From the NCBI RefSeq assembly GCF_016900775.1, contig NZ_JACJKN010000001.1, forward strand, positions 248,001 through 312,000: a DNA stretch of 64,000 bases, read 5' to 3'. The DNA comes from Olsenella uli. GTDB lineage: Bacteria; Actinomycetota; Coriobacteriia; Coriobacteriales; Atopobiaceae. The notes beneath the pieces were generated by a model. That model searched no databases. It was not told the origin of the DNA and worked only from the letters and a program-made list of their open reading frames with translations. This document shows, in pieces, positions 7,913 through 16,581 of the stretch; positions within the stretch are counted from its first letter, which is position 1, and the number at the start of each line of letters is the position of its first letter. Both the position numbers and the translations under genes were made by a program.

Positions 7913-9007
7913 ATGAAGAAGCTCGACAAGAACCAGCTCACCCGCCGCTCGTTCCTCAAGGTCGCCGGCGCCGTCGGCGTCGTGGGGTCGGGACTCGTCC
8001 TCGCCGGCTGCGACGGCGGCGCCAAGGAGCCCGCCGCGGACGACTCCTCCGACGACGCCTCCGGGGAGCCGGCCGACAGCGAGTACGAGCCCGTCACCGT
8101 GCACGTTGCCTTCATGCCCAACCTGGGATCGGCCGCCACGCTCTTCTCGGCCATCGACCAGGGCTACTTCGACGAGGTCGGCATCACCGTCGAGACCGAG
8201 CAGTTCCAGGCCGGCCCCGCCGAGATCACGGCCATGCAGTCTGGTTCCGTGGACATCGCGCAGATCGGCCACGGCGCGCACTCCCTCTGCATCCAGGGCC
8301 AGGCCAAGATCTTCGCCTTCGACCAGCTCTCCCAGGCCGACTGCGTCGTCGCGAACAAGTCCCACGGCATCGAGACCGGCGCCGACCTCGCCGGCAAGAC
8401 GGTGGGCGTCGCCTCCGGCACCTCCTCGGAGATCATTCTCCAGTACGTGCTGAGGGACGCCGGCCTCACCACCGAAGACATCAACACCGTCGAGATGGAC
8501 GTCTCGGGCATGACGACGGCCCTCATCTCCGGCCAGATCGACGCCGCCGCCACCTGGTCGCCCAACACCGTCACCCTCGAGGAGCAGCTCGGCGACGACT
8601 ACCTCGTCCTCGGCACCAACACCGACTACTCCGACGAGGTCGCCTTCCCCGGCTCCTACGTCTGCCTGCCCGAGTACGCCGAGGAGAACCACGACGTCCT
8701 CGTCCGCTTTGGCGCCGCGCTCGACAAGGGCAAGGTCTACCGCAACGAGCACATCGACGACGTCGCCAAGCTCCTCGCCACCGAGCTCGGCGTCCCCGAG
8801 GACACGCTCCTGCAGTCCACGGGCGAGGGCGACTGGCAGGGCGCCGTCGACGCCATCGGCAAGACCGACGTCATCACCGGCTACTACGAGGCGCAGCAGA
8901 AGGTCTTCCTGGACGGCGGCCAGATCGAGGCCGAGGTGCCCGTCGAGGACTACGTCCTGGTCGACGTCATCACCGAGTCCGACGAGCTCTACGAGACCAT
9001 CAAGTAG
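7913..9007 (+). CDS. ABC transporter substrate-binding lipoprotein (NMT1/SsuA-like), Tat-exported
   Basis: 364 residues from ATG 7913, behind GGAAGGAAAGGAAACGCA. The N-terminus has a twin-arginine motif (TRRSFLK, residues 11-17), a hydrophobic stretch and lipobox LAGC (Cys35 or so), so the mature protein is a membrane-anchored lipoprotein exported folded. The body starts with VTVHVAFMPNLGSAATLFSAIDQGYFDEVGI, the usual opening of SsuA/NMT1-type binding proteins, with AEITAMQSGSVDIAQIG and AAATWSPN further on. It captures the ligand for the permease/ATPase pair upstream. Length and order fit a normal type II importer. Confidence 0.9.
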   Translation: MKKLDKNQLTRRSFLKVAGAVGVVGSGLVLAGCDGGAKEPAADDSSDDASGEPADSEYEPVTVHVAFMPNLGSAATLFSAIDQGYFDEVGITVETEQFQAGPAEITAMQSGSVDIAQIGHGAHSLCIQGQAKIFAFDQLSQADCVVANKSHGIETGADLAGKTVGVASGTSSEIILQYVLRDAGLTTEDINTVEMDVSGMTTALISGQIDAAATWSPNTVTLEEQLGDDYLVLGTNTDYSDEVAFPGSYVCLPEYAEENHDVLVRFGAALDKGKVYRNEHIDDVAKLLATELGVPEDTLLQSTGEGDWQGAVDAIGKTDVITGYYEAQQKVFLDGGQIEAEVPVEDYVLVDVITESDELYETIK

Positions 9008-9132
9008 CGCGCTCTGACGCGATGAGCTCCCGAGGGCCCTTCTGGTCCCCTACGTACGGCCTCTCCGCCGCGGGATGTCCCTCCCCATCCGCGCGGGGAG
9101 GCCGTCTCGCCCCCGTGAGACAAGGAGGAAGC

Positions 9133-9948
9133 ATGGACTACTATCACATCTCTGCCGAGGACCTGGGCGCGGGCGCGCGCATCCCGCTCGTCTGCGCCGC
9201 CGACTCCGCCGAGGTGTTCTTCGACCTCGCCCTCGAGATGGTGAGCACCATTCGCGAGCACAACGCGCGGGGCGAGAAGACCGTCTTCATCTGCCCCGTC
9301 GGCCCCGTCGGCCACTACCCCTACTTCGTGAAGATGGTCAACGACCAGCGCATCTCCCTCAGGGACTGCTGGTTCATCAACATGGACGAGTACCTGGACG
9401 ACAACGACGAGTGGATCGATCCCCAAAGTCCGCTCTCCTTCCGCGGCTTCATGGCGCGCAGCGTCTATGACAGGATCGATCCCGAGCTCGTGATGCCCGA
9501 GTGCCAGCGCATCTTCCCCGACCCGCATGACCCCGGCCGGGTGGGCCGCGTGATCGACGAGCTCGGCGGCGTGGACATCGCCTTCGGCGGCATCGGCATC
9601 ACGGGGCACCTCGCCTTCAACGAGCCCCAGCCGGAGCTCACCTGCGGGGAGTTCGCCGCGCTCGAGACCCGCGCCCTCGACATCCGCCCGGAGACCCGCG
9701 CCACCAACTCCGTGGGCGACCTCGGCGGCGCGCTCGAGGACATGCCCCGCCGCTGCGTGACCATCGGCATGCGCGAGATTCTGGGCGCCCGCAAGGTCCG
9801 CCTCGGCGTGTTCCGCGACTGGCATCGCGCCGTGGTGCGCCGCGCCGCCTACGGCGAGCCCACCGCCGCCTTCCCGGCAACGCTTCTGCAGGGCCATCCC
9901 GACGCCAGGATCTACGTGAACGACGTCGCCCGTCACCAGGCGTACTAG
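9133..9948 (+). CDS. Glucosamine-6-phosphate deaminase/isomerase-like protein (NagB family, divergent)
   Basis: 271 residues, ATG 9133 after AAGGAGGAAGC. NagB converts glucosamine 6-phosphate to fructose 6-phosphate and ammonia. Family hallmarks are NMDEYLDDND (the Asp of NMDEY is the enolising base in NagB) and GGIGITGHLAFNEP. In E. coli NagB the latter reads NDGHIAFNEP, and the Asp that assists ring opening is Thr here. The N-terminal phosphate loop (PVGPVGHYPYF) also departs from consensus. The neighbouring NagA gene 12 bases downstream and the importer upstream suggest an amino-sugar pathway, but this enzyme may act as an isomerase on a related sugar phosphate rather than as a true deaminase. 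Confidence 0.8.
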   Translation: MDYYHISAEDLGAGARIPLVCAADSAEVFFDLALEMVSTIREHNARGEKTVFICPVGPVGHYPYFVKMVNDQRISLRDCWFINMDEYLDDNDEWIDPQSPLSFRGFMARSVYDRIDPELVMPECQRIFPDPHDPGRVGRVIDELGGVDIAFGGIGITGHLAFNEPQPELTCGEFAALETRALDIRPETRATNSVGDLGGALEDMPRRCVTIGMREILGARKVRLGVFRDWHRAVVRRAAYGEPTAAFPATLLQGHPDARIYVNDVARHQAY

Positions 9949-9960
9949 GGAGGCGCGGCC

Positions 9961-11121
9961 ATGCTGTCAAGCTGCTACATCACCGGTGCGCGGGTGCTCG
10001 CGGGCGACGAGCTTGCGCGGCTGAACGTCACCGTGGAGGACGGCGTCATCACCGCCCTCTCCTCGGCGTATGACAACGAGAAGGACCTTCCGGTCGTCGA
10101 CGCGAGCGGGCTTCTCGCCCTGCCGGGCTTCATCGACGTGCACACGCACGGCGCCGCCGGCTTTGACGTGAACGCCGCCGACGCCGAGGGCCTGCGCGCC
10201 ATCGGCCGCTTCTTCGCCTCCCAGGGCACCACAGGCTGGCTCTGCTCCATCCTCACGGACACGCCGGAGCAGACGCTCTGGTGCATCGAGCAGGCCCGCC
10301 AGGTCATCGAGGGCGGGCCCTATGACGGCGCCGCGCTTCTCGGCATTCACCTGGAGGGGCCGTGCCTCTCGAGCGAGTACAAGGGGGCCATGCCCGAGCA
10401 CCTGCTCATGCACGAGGCCTCGGCCGACCTCTTCCGCCGCTACCAGGAGGCGGCCGGCGGGCATGTCCTCTACACCACGCTCGCCCCGGAGGTCCCCGGC
10501 GTGCCCGAGCTCATCCCGCAGCTCGAGGCCCTGGGCATCACCTGCGCCATCGGGCACAGCGGGGCGGGCTACGAGCTCTCCTGGGCGTGCGTGAGGGCGG
10601 GCGCCAAGGCCGCCACGCACGTGGGCAACGCGATGCGCCTCTTCCACCAGCACGAGCCCGCGATCTTTGGCGTGGCGCTCGAGAGCGACATCTACGCGGA
10701 GACCATCTGCGACGGCCGTCACCTCGTGCCGGGCACGGTGCGCCTCTACGTCAAGGCCAAGGGCTGGGAGCGGCTGCTCGGCATCACGGACTCGATTATG
10801 GCCGCCGGCCTGCCGGACGGCAACTACAAGCTCGGCGTCAACGACGTGGTGGTGGAGGGCGGCGACGCCAAGCTCGCCACCACGGGCGTGCGCGCCGGCT
10901 CCACCCTCACGCAGGTCACGGCGCTGCGCAACTTCATGAAGTTCACCGGGGCGCCGGTGGAGAAGGCGGCCAAGCCGCTCTCGGAGAACCCCGCCCGCCT
11001 CTTCGGCTGGACGGACCGCGGCCGCATCGCCGTCGGCGCGCGTGCGGATCTCGTGCTCCTCGACGCCGCATATGACGTCGTCCGCACGATCGTGGGCGGA
11101 CGTACCGTCTACGAGCGCTGA
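9961..11121 (+). CDS. nagA: N-acetylglucosamine-6-phosphate deacetylase
   Basis: 386 residues, ATG 9961 after AGGGAGGCGCGGCC. A metal-dependent amidohydrolase that removes acetate from GlcNAc 6-phosphate so that the product can enter glycolysis through NagB. Landmarks: metal-binding HTH in DVHTHG (His61, His63), HLEGP, CAIGHSGA, THVGNAM (usually THLFNAM), CDGRH and the catalytic Asp in ITDSIMAAGLPDG. It ends with the typical GRIAVGARADLVLLD tail. Length matches the family. Directly follows the NagB-like gene, probably the last gene of the importer operon; a GC hairpin follows the stop. Confidence 0.92.
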   Translation: MLSSCYITGARVLAGDELARLNVTVEDGVITALSSAYDNEKDLPVVDASGLLALPGFIDVHTHGAAGFDVNAADAEGLRAIGRFFASQGTTGWLCSILTDTPEQTLWCIEQARQVIEGGPYDGAALLGIHLEGPCLSSEYKGAMPEHLLMHEASADLFRRYQEAAGGHVLYTTLAPEVPGVPELIPQLEALGITCAIGHSGAGYELSWACVRAGAKAATHVGNAMRLFHQHEPAIFGVALESDIYAETICDGRHLVPGTVRLYVKAKGWERLLGITDSIMAAGLPDGNYKLGVNDVVVEGGDAKLATTGVRAGSTLTQVTALRNFMKFTGAPVEKAAKPLSENPARLFGWTDRGRIAVGARADLVLLDAAYDVVRTIVGGRTVYER

Positions 11122-11146
11122 GGCGTCGTCCTGAGCCCCCTTTCCC

Positions 11147-11171
11147 GGGGCGGCCCTTCCGGGGCCGCCCC
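11147..11171 (+). terminator. GC-rich hairpin after nagA
   Basis: GGGGCGGCC, seven-base loop, GGCCGCCCC. It sits 25 bases after the nagA stop. There is no clear T-run after it, so it is only a probable terminator. Confidence 0.5.
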
Positions 11172-11279
11172 CCGCGGCCTCTGCCGCTCGCCGCGGACAA
11201 ATTAGGTGAGCGGCGCGCGGCTAGAATAGGTTGGTCTGCCCGCACCGGCGCGCCCGCGCCGTCTTGGAGAGGAGCTCCC

Positions 11280-12611
11280 ATGAGCTGGTTTGAGCCGTCC
11301 TTCGTCTATCAGGTCTATCCGCTGGGCCTCTGCGGCGCCCCCCACGAGAACGACGGCGTGCTCGAGCATCGCCTGCTCAGACTTATCGACGACGGCTGGG
11401 TCGACCACATGGCCAAGATGGGCGCCACGTGTCTCCTGCTCAACCCCGTCTTCGAGTCCGACGCCCACGGCTACGACACGCGCGACTACACCAAGGTGGA
11501 CTGCCGCCTGGGCACCAACGACGATCTGCGCGCCGTGGTGGACGCGTGCCACGCCGCCGGCATCAAGGTGCTCCTGGACGGCGTGTTCAACCACGTGGGG
11601 CGCGGCTTCTGGGCGTTCCAGGACGTGCTGGCGCATCGCGGCGAGAGCCCCTACGCGGGCTGGTTCGAGATAGACTTCAACGGCAACAACTGCTTCAACG
11701 ACGGCCTCTCCTACAGCTGCTGGGAGGGGGCGGTCAACCTGGTGAAGCTCAACCACTGGAACGGCGAGCTCAACGACTACCTGGCCGACGTCATCCGCGG
11801 CTGGGTGCGCGAGTTTGACATCGACGGCCTGCGCCTGGATGTGGCCTACTGCCTGGACCAGGGGTTCCTGCGCTTCCTGCGCGCCCTGGCCAACCAGATC
11901 GGCGAGGAGCGGGGGCAGAAGTTCCCGCTCGTGGGCGAGACCATGTTCGGCGACTACAACCAGTGGATGGGCGAGGACCTCTGCGACTCCGTGACCAACT
12001 ACGAGGCCTACAAGGGCCTGTGGTCCTCGATGAACTCCGCTAACATGCACGAGATTGCCTACGCGCTGGAGCGCCAGAGCGGCAGCCACCCGTGGGACCT
12101 CTATGCCGGCCGTCACATGCTCGACTTTGTGGACAACCACGACGTGCCCCGCATCGCCACCAAGCTGGATGACAAGAACCAGCTGGTTCCGCTCTACGGC
12201 CTGCTCTTTGCCATGTCCGGCGTGCCGGCGGTCTACTATGGCTCGGAGTGGGGGATCGAGGGCGAGCAGCTTCCCGGCGACCACGAGCTGCGCCCCGCGC
12301 TGGACGCCCCGGAGTGGAATGCCCTCACGGACTGGATTGCCGCCCTCGCCCAGGCGCGCGCCGGCTCCGAGGCGCTCGTCTGGGGAGACTACGCGCAGCT
12401 CCAGTGCCAGCCCCAGCAGCTGGTGTTCCAACGTCGCAGCGAGGGCGAGCGCGTGATCGTGGCCATCAACGCGAGCGGCGAGCCCGCGACGGTGCACTTT
12501 GACGCCCAGTGCGGCCGCGCCGTGGACCTCATCACCGGCGAGGAGCACGACTTCGGCGGCGGCTCCGAGCTCAAGCCCTTCTCGGCCTACTACTGGCGCT
12601 GCGAGCGGTAG
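11280..12611 (+). CDS. GH13 alpha-amylase family glycoside hydrolase
   Basis: 443 residues, cytosolic (no signal peptide), ATG after GGAGAGGAGCTCCC. The TIM-barrel regions are clear: region I DGVFNH (100-105), region II DGLRLDVAY with nucleophile Asp187, region III LVGETM with acid/base Glu220, and region IV FVDNHD with Asp287. A short beta-rich C-domain ends the protein. The cytosolic location and short length fit hydrolysis of imported maltodextrins or cyclodextrins (neopullulanase/maltogenic type) rather than extracellular starch. A candidate -10 TAGAAT lies at 11222-11227. Exact specificity cannot be read. Confidence 0.9.
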   Translation: MSWFEPSFVYQVYPLGLCGAPHENDGVLEHRLLRLIDDGWVDHMAKMGATCLLLNPVFESDAHGYDTRDYTKVDCRLGTNDDLRAVVDACHAAGIKVLLDGVFNHVGRGFWAFQDVLAHRGESPYAGWFEIDFNGNNCFNDGLSYSCWEGAVNLVKLNHWNGELNDYLADVIRGWVREFDIDGLRLDVAYCLDQGFLRFLRALANQIGEERGQKFPLVGETMFGDYNQWMGEDLCDSVTNYEAYKGLWSSMNSANMHEIAYALERQSGSHPWDLYAGRHMLDFVDNHDVPRIATKLDDKNQLVPLYGLLFAMSGVPAVYYGSEWGIEGEQLPGDHELRPALDAPEWNALTDWIAALAQARAGSEALVWGDYAQLQCQPQQLVFQRRSEGERVIVAINASGEPATVHFDAQCGRAVDLITGEEHDFGGGSELKPFSAYYWRCER

Positions 12612-12666
12612 GGACGGTAGCCGCGCGGGCTGCCTCGCGGCGATCTTCCACCGATCAGAGGCCTCA

Positions 12667-12689
12667 GCCGGCACCTATGAAGTGCCGGC
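12667..12689 (+). terminator. Hairpin after the GH13 gene
   Basis: GCCGGCAC, seven-base loop, GTGCCGGC, 56 bases after the stop codon. A probable terminator although the downstream sequence is not T-rich. Confidence 0.5.
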
Positions 12690-12715
12690 CGCAGCCGACG
12701 AAGGAGCTATTTCCC

Positions 12716-12840
12716 TAACGGTGAGGGCATCCCGACAGCGAGAGGCCCCGGGCATTCCGGAGAGAAGTTCCGCGCAGCGCACTTCTCGGCGGAACGCCCG
12801 GGGCCTCATACCTCGCGGGAGGAGACGCCCGCCCTACTGG
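12716..12840 (-). repeat. Nested palindromic element, copy 1 (after the SDR gene)
   Basis: A long imperfect hairpin. The outer arms are CCCGACAGCGAG and CTCGCGGG; the middle arms GAGGCCCCGGGC/GCCCGGGGCCTC enclose a variable core with TTCCG/CGGAA. The flanks match copy 2 at 13966-14080 almost base for base, while the core differs. On the minus strand it begins at the CAGTAGGG that contains the SDR stop codon. Likely the transcription terminator of that gene, built from a repeated element. Confidence 0.75.
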
Positions 12841-13625
12841 CCCATCGACGAGGTCTCCGGCAGCGTGGAGCCGCCGTCGATGACGACCTGCGTGCCGGTG
12901 AGGTAGCTCGACTCGCTGGAGGCGAGAAACGCGCAGAGCTCGCCGCACTCCTCGGGCGTGCCGAGCCGGCCGAGGGGCACCGCCGAGGCGATGGCCGCGA
13001 TGGCGCGCTCGGGGTCGTCGGGGTCTGACTGACGCGCCATGCCGTCGACGAGCGGGGTGCGCACGTAGCCGGGGCAGATGCAGTTCACGCGCACGTTCTT
13101 GGGCGCAAGCTCGCGCGCGAGGGCCTTGGTGAAGCCGACGAGCGCCGCCTTAGTGGTGGCGTAGGCGACCTCGCCGGGGTCGGCCACCATGTCGCCGGTG
13201 ACCGAGCTCGTGATCACGATGGCGCCGCCCCCGGCGTCGATGATGGCGGGGGCCACGGCCTTGCAGGCGTTCCAGACGCCCTTGACGTTGATGTCGATGT
13301 GGGAGTCGCGCCAGGAGTCGTCCGCGGAGAGGAAGTCGCCGAGGACGCAGATGCCGGCGTTGCAGTCGAGCACGTCGATGCGGCCATACGCGTCGAGCGC
13401 CGCCTGGGCGAGCCGCCGGCAGTCCTCGTAGCTGGACACGTCGCAGCGCACGCCGAGCGCGTCAAAGCCCGCGTCGCGCAGCTCCTGTGCGAGCGCCATC
13501 ACGTCCTCGCCCCGCGCCGCGAGCACCACCTTGGCGCCATGGCGCGCAAAGACGCGGGCGATGCCCTCGCCAATCCCCTTGGACGCCCCCGTGACGATGG
13601 CGACCTTTCCCTCAAGTTTGCCCAT
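12834..13625 (-). CDS. Short-chain dehydrogenase/reductase (SDR)
   Basis: 263 residues, ATG after CAAGGAGGTCGC. A classical cytosolic NAD(P)-dependent SDR: cofactor loop TGASKGIG (12-19), NAG near 89-91 (CNAGIC), catalytic Ser140/141 in ITSSVTGD, and YATTK (Tyr155, Lys159), followed by CPGYVRTPL. The C-terminal LTGTQVVIDGGSTLPE is typical of glucose-1-dehydrogenase, 3-ketoacyl-ACP-reductase-like and UcpA-like members, so the substrate cannot be fixed. Monocistronic as far as seen, lying between convergent GH13 and upstream repeats, and ending in a repeat-derived hairpin. Confidence 0.88.
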   Translation of the reverse strand: MGKLEGKVAIVTGASKGIGEGIARVFARHGAKVVLAARGEDVMALAQELRDAGFDALGVRCDVSSYEDCRRLAQAALDAYGRIDVLDCNAGICVLGDFLSADDSWRDSHIDINVKGVWNACKAVAPAIIDAGGGAIVITSSVTGDMVADPGEVAYATTKAALVGFTKALARELAPKNVRVNCICPGYVRTPLVDGMARQSDPDDPERAIAAIASAVPLGRLGTPEECGELCAFLASSESSYLTGTQVVIDGGSTLPETSSMGQ

Positions 13626-13730
13626 GCGACCTCCTTGTCCGTTGCTGCCGTGCCCTGCCTTCCATGGTGGCCGAGCGGGGGAGCTTTTTCAACGGGTGGG
13701 CGAGGCTGCGGCAGCTTGGATTCCTCCGTG

Positions 13731-13933
13731 CGTTGCGTTAATTGGGGTTGCGGCAGTCCGGGTCCCCCGCGCGTTGCGCCGATTGGGGTTGTGGCAATCG
13801 CTGGATCATGTCAACAGGGCGTTTCTCATCATGCGTTGCGGGAACGGGGGCTATGGCAGGCTGATTGCTGCCATAGCCCCCGTTCCCGCAACGCCGGAAG
13901 CGACGTGATTGCCACAACCCCAATTTGCGCAAC
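13731..13933. repeat. Cluster of ~26-bp repeats (GCGTTGCG ... GGGG..TGGCAG) with perfect 27-bp palindrome
   Basis: Four or five copies of one unit: 13731-13756, 13771-13797, 13833-13859 in the forward orientation, and 13868-13894 and 13908-13933 inverted. The inner pair forms a perfect 27-bp inverted repeat with an eight-base loop; the outer copies pair less well. The unit begins GCGTTGCG, has six to eight variable bases, then GGGGYTRTGGCA. The same unit recurs at 52482-52644. The 453-base gap between the SDR and pyruvate kinase genes consists mainly of this cluster and the next element; no gene is seen in it. Confidence 0.85.
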
Positions 13934-13965
13934 AAGCGAGAAGAACCTCGAGCCCCAAGCCCCAG

Positions 13966-14080
13966 CCGGTAAGGGCACCCCGACAGCGAGAGGCCCCGCG
14001 ATGCTTCCGAAGGACGTCTCTCGAAGAGCACGCCTGGAGGAAGCATCGCGGGGCCTCACAGCTCGCGGGAAGAGGTCCCT
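13966..14080 (-). repeat. Nested palindromic element, copy 2 (after pyruvate kinase)
   Basis: Same architecture and flanks as the element at 12716-12840: CGGTRAGGGCAYCCCGACAG on the left and GGGGCCTCAYANCTCGCGGG on the right, but with a different core that forms the arms CGCGATGCTTCC/GGAAGCATCGCG. It overlaps the end of the pyruvate kinase gene, again at CAGTAGGG. Probably the terminator of that gene. Confidence 0.75.
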
Positions 14081-15527
14081 ACTGGACCTGGGCCACCATC
14101 GCAACGTTGGTGGACGTGGTGTAGTCGCCCAGGCGCGGCGAGGTCTGCGGGTCGCCGGCCGTGATGACCACGATGTCGCCGGTGTCAACGAGCCCGTTGC
14201 GCTTGGCGGTGAGCAGCGCGTCGTAGAGCGTGCTCGAGAGGGAGCCCTGCTCGGTGGTGCGGTACGCGTAGACGCCCCAGTAGAAGCAGGTGCGGCGGAT
14301 GGTCTGCTCGCGCGGCGAGGTGGCGAAGAGCGGCATCCTCGGGCGGAACGTGGAGATCAGGCGCGCGGAGCGGCCGGAGTTCGTGGGCGCGAGGATGCAC
14401 TTGGCGTTCACACGGTCGGCCATCTCGAGCGCGGCAAAGCCGGTGGCGCCGTTGACGTTGCGCACGCCGCCACGGTCGAAGTACTCCTTGCGCTCCGGCA
14501 GGTACTTCTCGGTCTCCTTGCAGATCTCGGACATGGTCTTCACGGCCTCGATCGGGTACTTGCCGGCCGCGGTCTCGCCGGAGAGCATGACGCAGTCGGT
14601 GCCGTCATAGACGGCGTTGGCGACGTCGTTGACCTCGGCGCGCGTGGGGCGCGGGTTGCGCTGCATGGAGTCGAGCATCTGCGTCGCCGTGATGACCGGC
14701 TTGTAGTGCTGCTTGCACTTCTGGATGATGGTCTTCTGGATGTGCGGGACCTGCGCGGCGGGAACCTCGACGCCGAGGTCGCCGCGGGCGACCATGCAAC
14801 CGTCGGATACGTGGAGGATCTCGTCGAAGTTCTTGACGCCGAGGGCGCTCTCGATCTTGGGGAAGATGAGGACGTCGGGCGCGCCCATCTCGATGCAGAT
14901 CTTGCGGATCTCCTCGACGGCCTTGCCGTCGCGGATGAAGGACGCGGCGATGGCGTCGATGCCAAGCTCGCAGCCAAACATGATGTCCGCGCGGTCCTGG
15001 GCGGTCACGGACGGCAGGTTGATGTTGAGGTTGGGGAAGTTCACGCCCTTGCGCTCGCCGAGCAGGCCGCCGTTGGTGATCTTGCAGGTGATGTCGGTGC
15101 CCTCGACGCTCAGGACCTCAAGGCCGATGAGGCCGTCGTCGATGAGGATGACCGTGCCCTCCTCGACCTCGGAGGGGAGCGGCTTGTAGTCGAGCGAGAA
15201 GCGCTCGGCGGTGCCGACGACGTCGTCATCGGTGGTCACGATGCAGGTCTTGCCGGTCTCCAGCTGGACCTTCTCGCCGTCCTTGAGCAGGCCGGTGCGG
15301 ACCTCGGGGCCCTTGGTGTCGAGCATGATGGCCACGGGGATGGAGAGCTCGCGCGAGAGGGCACGGACGCGCTCGATGTTCTTGCGGTGGTACTCGTGGC
15401 TGCCGTGGGAGAAGTTGAAGCGCGCGACGTTCATGCCGTGGAGGATGAGCTGGCGCAGCACCTCCTCGTCCTCGGTCGCGGGTCCCATCGTGCAGACGAT
15501 CTTGGTCTTCTTCTTGTTGAACGCCAT
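14079..15527 (-). CDS. pyk: Pyruvate kinase
   Basis: 482 residues. Converts phosphoenolpyruvate and ADP to pyruvate and ATP, the last energy-yielding step of glycolysis. The N-terminal KTKIVCTMGPATEDEEVLRQL, the NFSHGSHEYH stretch, MLDTKGPEVR, the catalytic-lysine region FPKIESALGV, MVARGDLGVE and ATQMLDSM are all present. The C-terminal allosteric domain is of normal size (about residues 350-480). Start preceded by AAGAGAGAGGTACAC. It lies 49 bases after the D-lactate dehydrogenase gene in the same direction, a sensible pairing for homolactic-style fermentation. Confidence 0.96.
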   Translation of the reverse strand: MAFNKKKTKIVCTMGPATEDEEVLRQLILHGMNVARFNFSHGSHEYHRKNIERVRALSRELSIPVAIMLDTKGPEVRTGLLKDGEKVQLETGKTCIVTTDDDVVGTAERFSLDYKPLPSEVEEGTVILIDDGLIGLEVLSVEGTDITCKITNGGLLGERKGVNFPNLNINLPSVTAQDRADIMFGCELGIDAIAASFIRDGKAVEEIRKICIEMGAPDVLIFPKIESALGVKNFDEILHVSDGCMVARGDLGVEVPAAQVPHIQKTIIQKCKQHYKPVITATQMLDSMQRNPRPTRAEVNDVANAVYDGTDCVMLSGETAAGKYPIEAVKTMSEICKETEKYLPERKEYFDRGGVRNVNGATGFAALEMADRVNAKCILAPTNSGRSARLISTFRPRMPLFATSPREQTIRRTCFYWGVYAYRTTEQGSLSSTLYDALLTAKRNGLVDTGDIVVITAGDPQTSPRLGDYTTSTNVAMVAQVQ

Positions 15528-15576
15528 GTGTACCTCTCTCTTGTAATGTGCGGTGGCCTGAGCCAGCTGACCGATG

Positions 15577-16581
15577 TTAGCAGACGACGCTGCGCTCTAC
15601 GAAGTCGGTGCCGTTGGCGTACGCCCGCGCGTTGTCGAGCGTGACGCGCGCGATCTCGGCGAGTGCCTCGTGGGTGAAGAACGCCTGGTGGCTTGTCATG
15701 ACGACGTTGGGGAAGGAGCAGAGGCGCGCGGTGACGGAGTCAATGACCTGACCAGCGCGGTTCTGGTAGACGTTGGGGCCCTCCTCGTCATAGACGTCGA
15801 TGCCGGCGGCGCCGATCTTGCCGGAGAGGATGCCGCGGATGAGCGCCTGCGTGTCCACGAGCCCGCCGCGGCCGGTGTTCACGAAAATCACACCATCCTT
15901 CATCTTGGCGATGGACTCGTCGTTGATCATGTGGCGGCTCTCCTCGTTCAGGAAGGCGTGGAGGGAGATGAGGTCGCTTCGACGGTAGAGCTCGTCGTAG
16001 TCAACGTACTCGTCGACCACGCGCTCCTCGTCCACGAGCTTCTGGTTGGGGTAGAGGTCGGAGCCCAGGACCTTCATGCCAAAGCCCTTGCAGATGCGGC
16101 AGAGGGCGGCGCCGATGCGGCCGGTGCCGATGATGCCGGCGGTCTTGCCGTGCAGGGTGTTGCCCACGAGGCCGTCGAGGGAGAAGTCGTTCTCGCGGAC
16201 GCGGATATAGCCCTTGCAGATGCGGCGGTTGGCGGCCAGGGCGAGCGCCATGGCGTGCTCCGCGATGGCCTCGGGGGAGTAGGCGGGGACGCGCGTGACC
16301 TTCATGCCGAGGTCCTTGGCCACGGCCACGTTGACGGCGTCGAAGCCGGCGCAGCGCATGAGGAGGAGCTTCACGCCAAAGCCGGCCAGGATCTCGAGCG
16401 TCATGGCGCCGCAGTCGGCGTTGACGAAGGCGCAGACGGCGTCGTAGCCCTTGGCGAGGGCGGCCGTCATGGGCGTGAGGTTGGTCTCGGTGAAGTCGAT
16501 CTTGAGCTCGGGGTAGTCCTTGAGCTCCTTGGTGAAGGAGGCGCGGTCGTAGCTTGCCGTTCCATAGAAGAGGATGTTCAT
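15577..16581 (-). CDS. ldhA: D-lactate dehydrogenase (2-hydroxyacid dehydrogenase family)
   Basis: 334 residues from ATG 16581, chosen over ATG 16596 because AAAGGACCAGCC precedes the inner start. Reduces pyruvate to D-lactate with NADH. Features: MRCAGFDAVN with the Arg/Asn substrate region, EHAMALALAANRR, the Rossmann loop GIIGTGRIGAA (about residue 143), VFVNTGRGGLVDT, a Glu in DEEGPNVYQN and the catalytic His in MTSHQAFFTHEA. These are hallmarks of the D-LDH branch of the 2-hydroxyacid dehydrogenases. Likely co-transcribed with pyruvate kinase downstream, which supplies its substrate. Confidence 0.92.
   Translation of the reverse strand: MNILFYGTASYDRASFTKELKDYPELKIDFTETNLTPMTAALAKGYDAVCAFVNADCGAMTLEILAGFGVKLLLMRCAGFDAVNVAVAKDLGMKVTRVPAYSPEAIAEHAMALALAANRRICKGYIRVRENDFSLDGLVGNTLHGKTAGIIGTGRIGAALCRICKGFGMKVLGSDLYPNQKLVDEERVVDEYVDYDELYRRSDLISLHAFLNEESRHMINDESIAKMKDGVIFVNTGRGGLVDTQALIRGILSGKIGAAGIDVYDEEGPNVYQNRAGQVIDSVTARLCSFPNVVMTSHQAFFTHEALAEIARVTLDNARAYANGTDFVERSVVC

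Noticed and set aside
13731-13933. Possible CRISPR array
   Set aside because: Copies are in mixed orientation with unequal spacing, and no cas genes are near. They behave as REP-like repeats.
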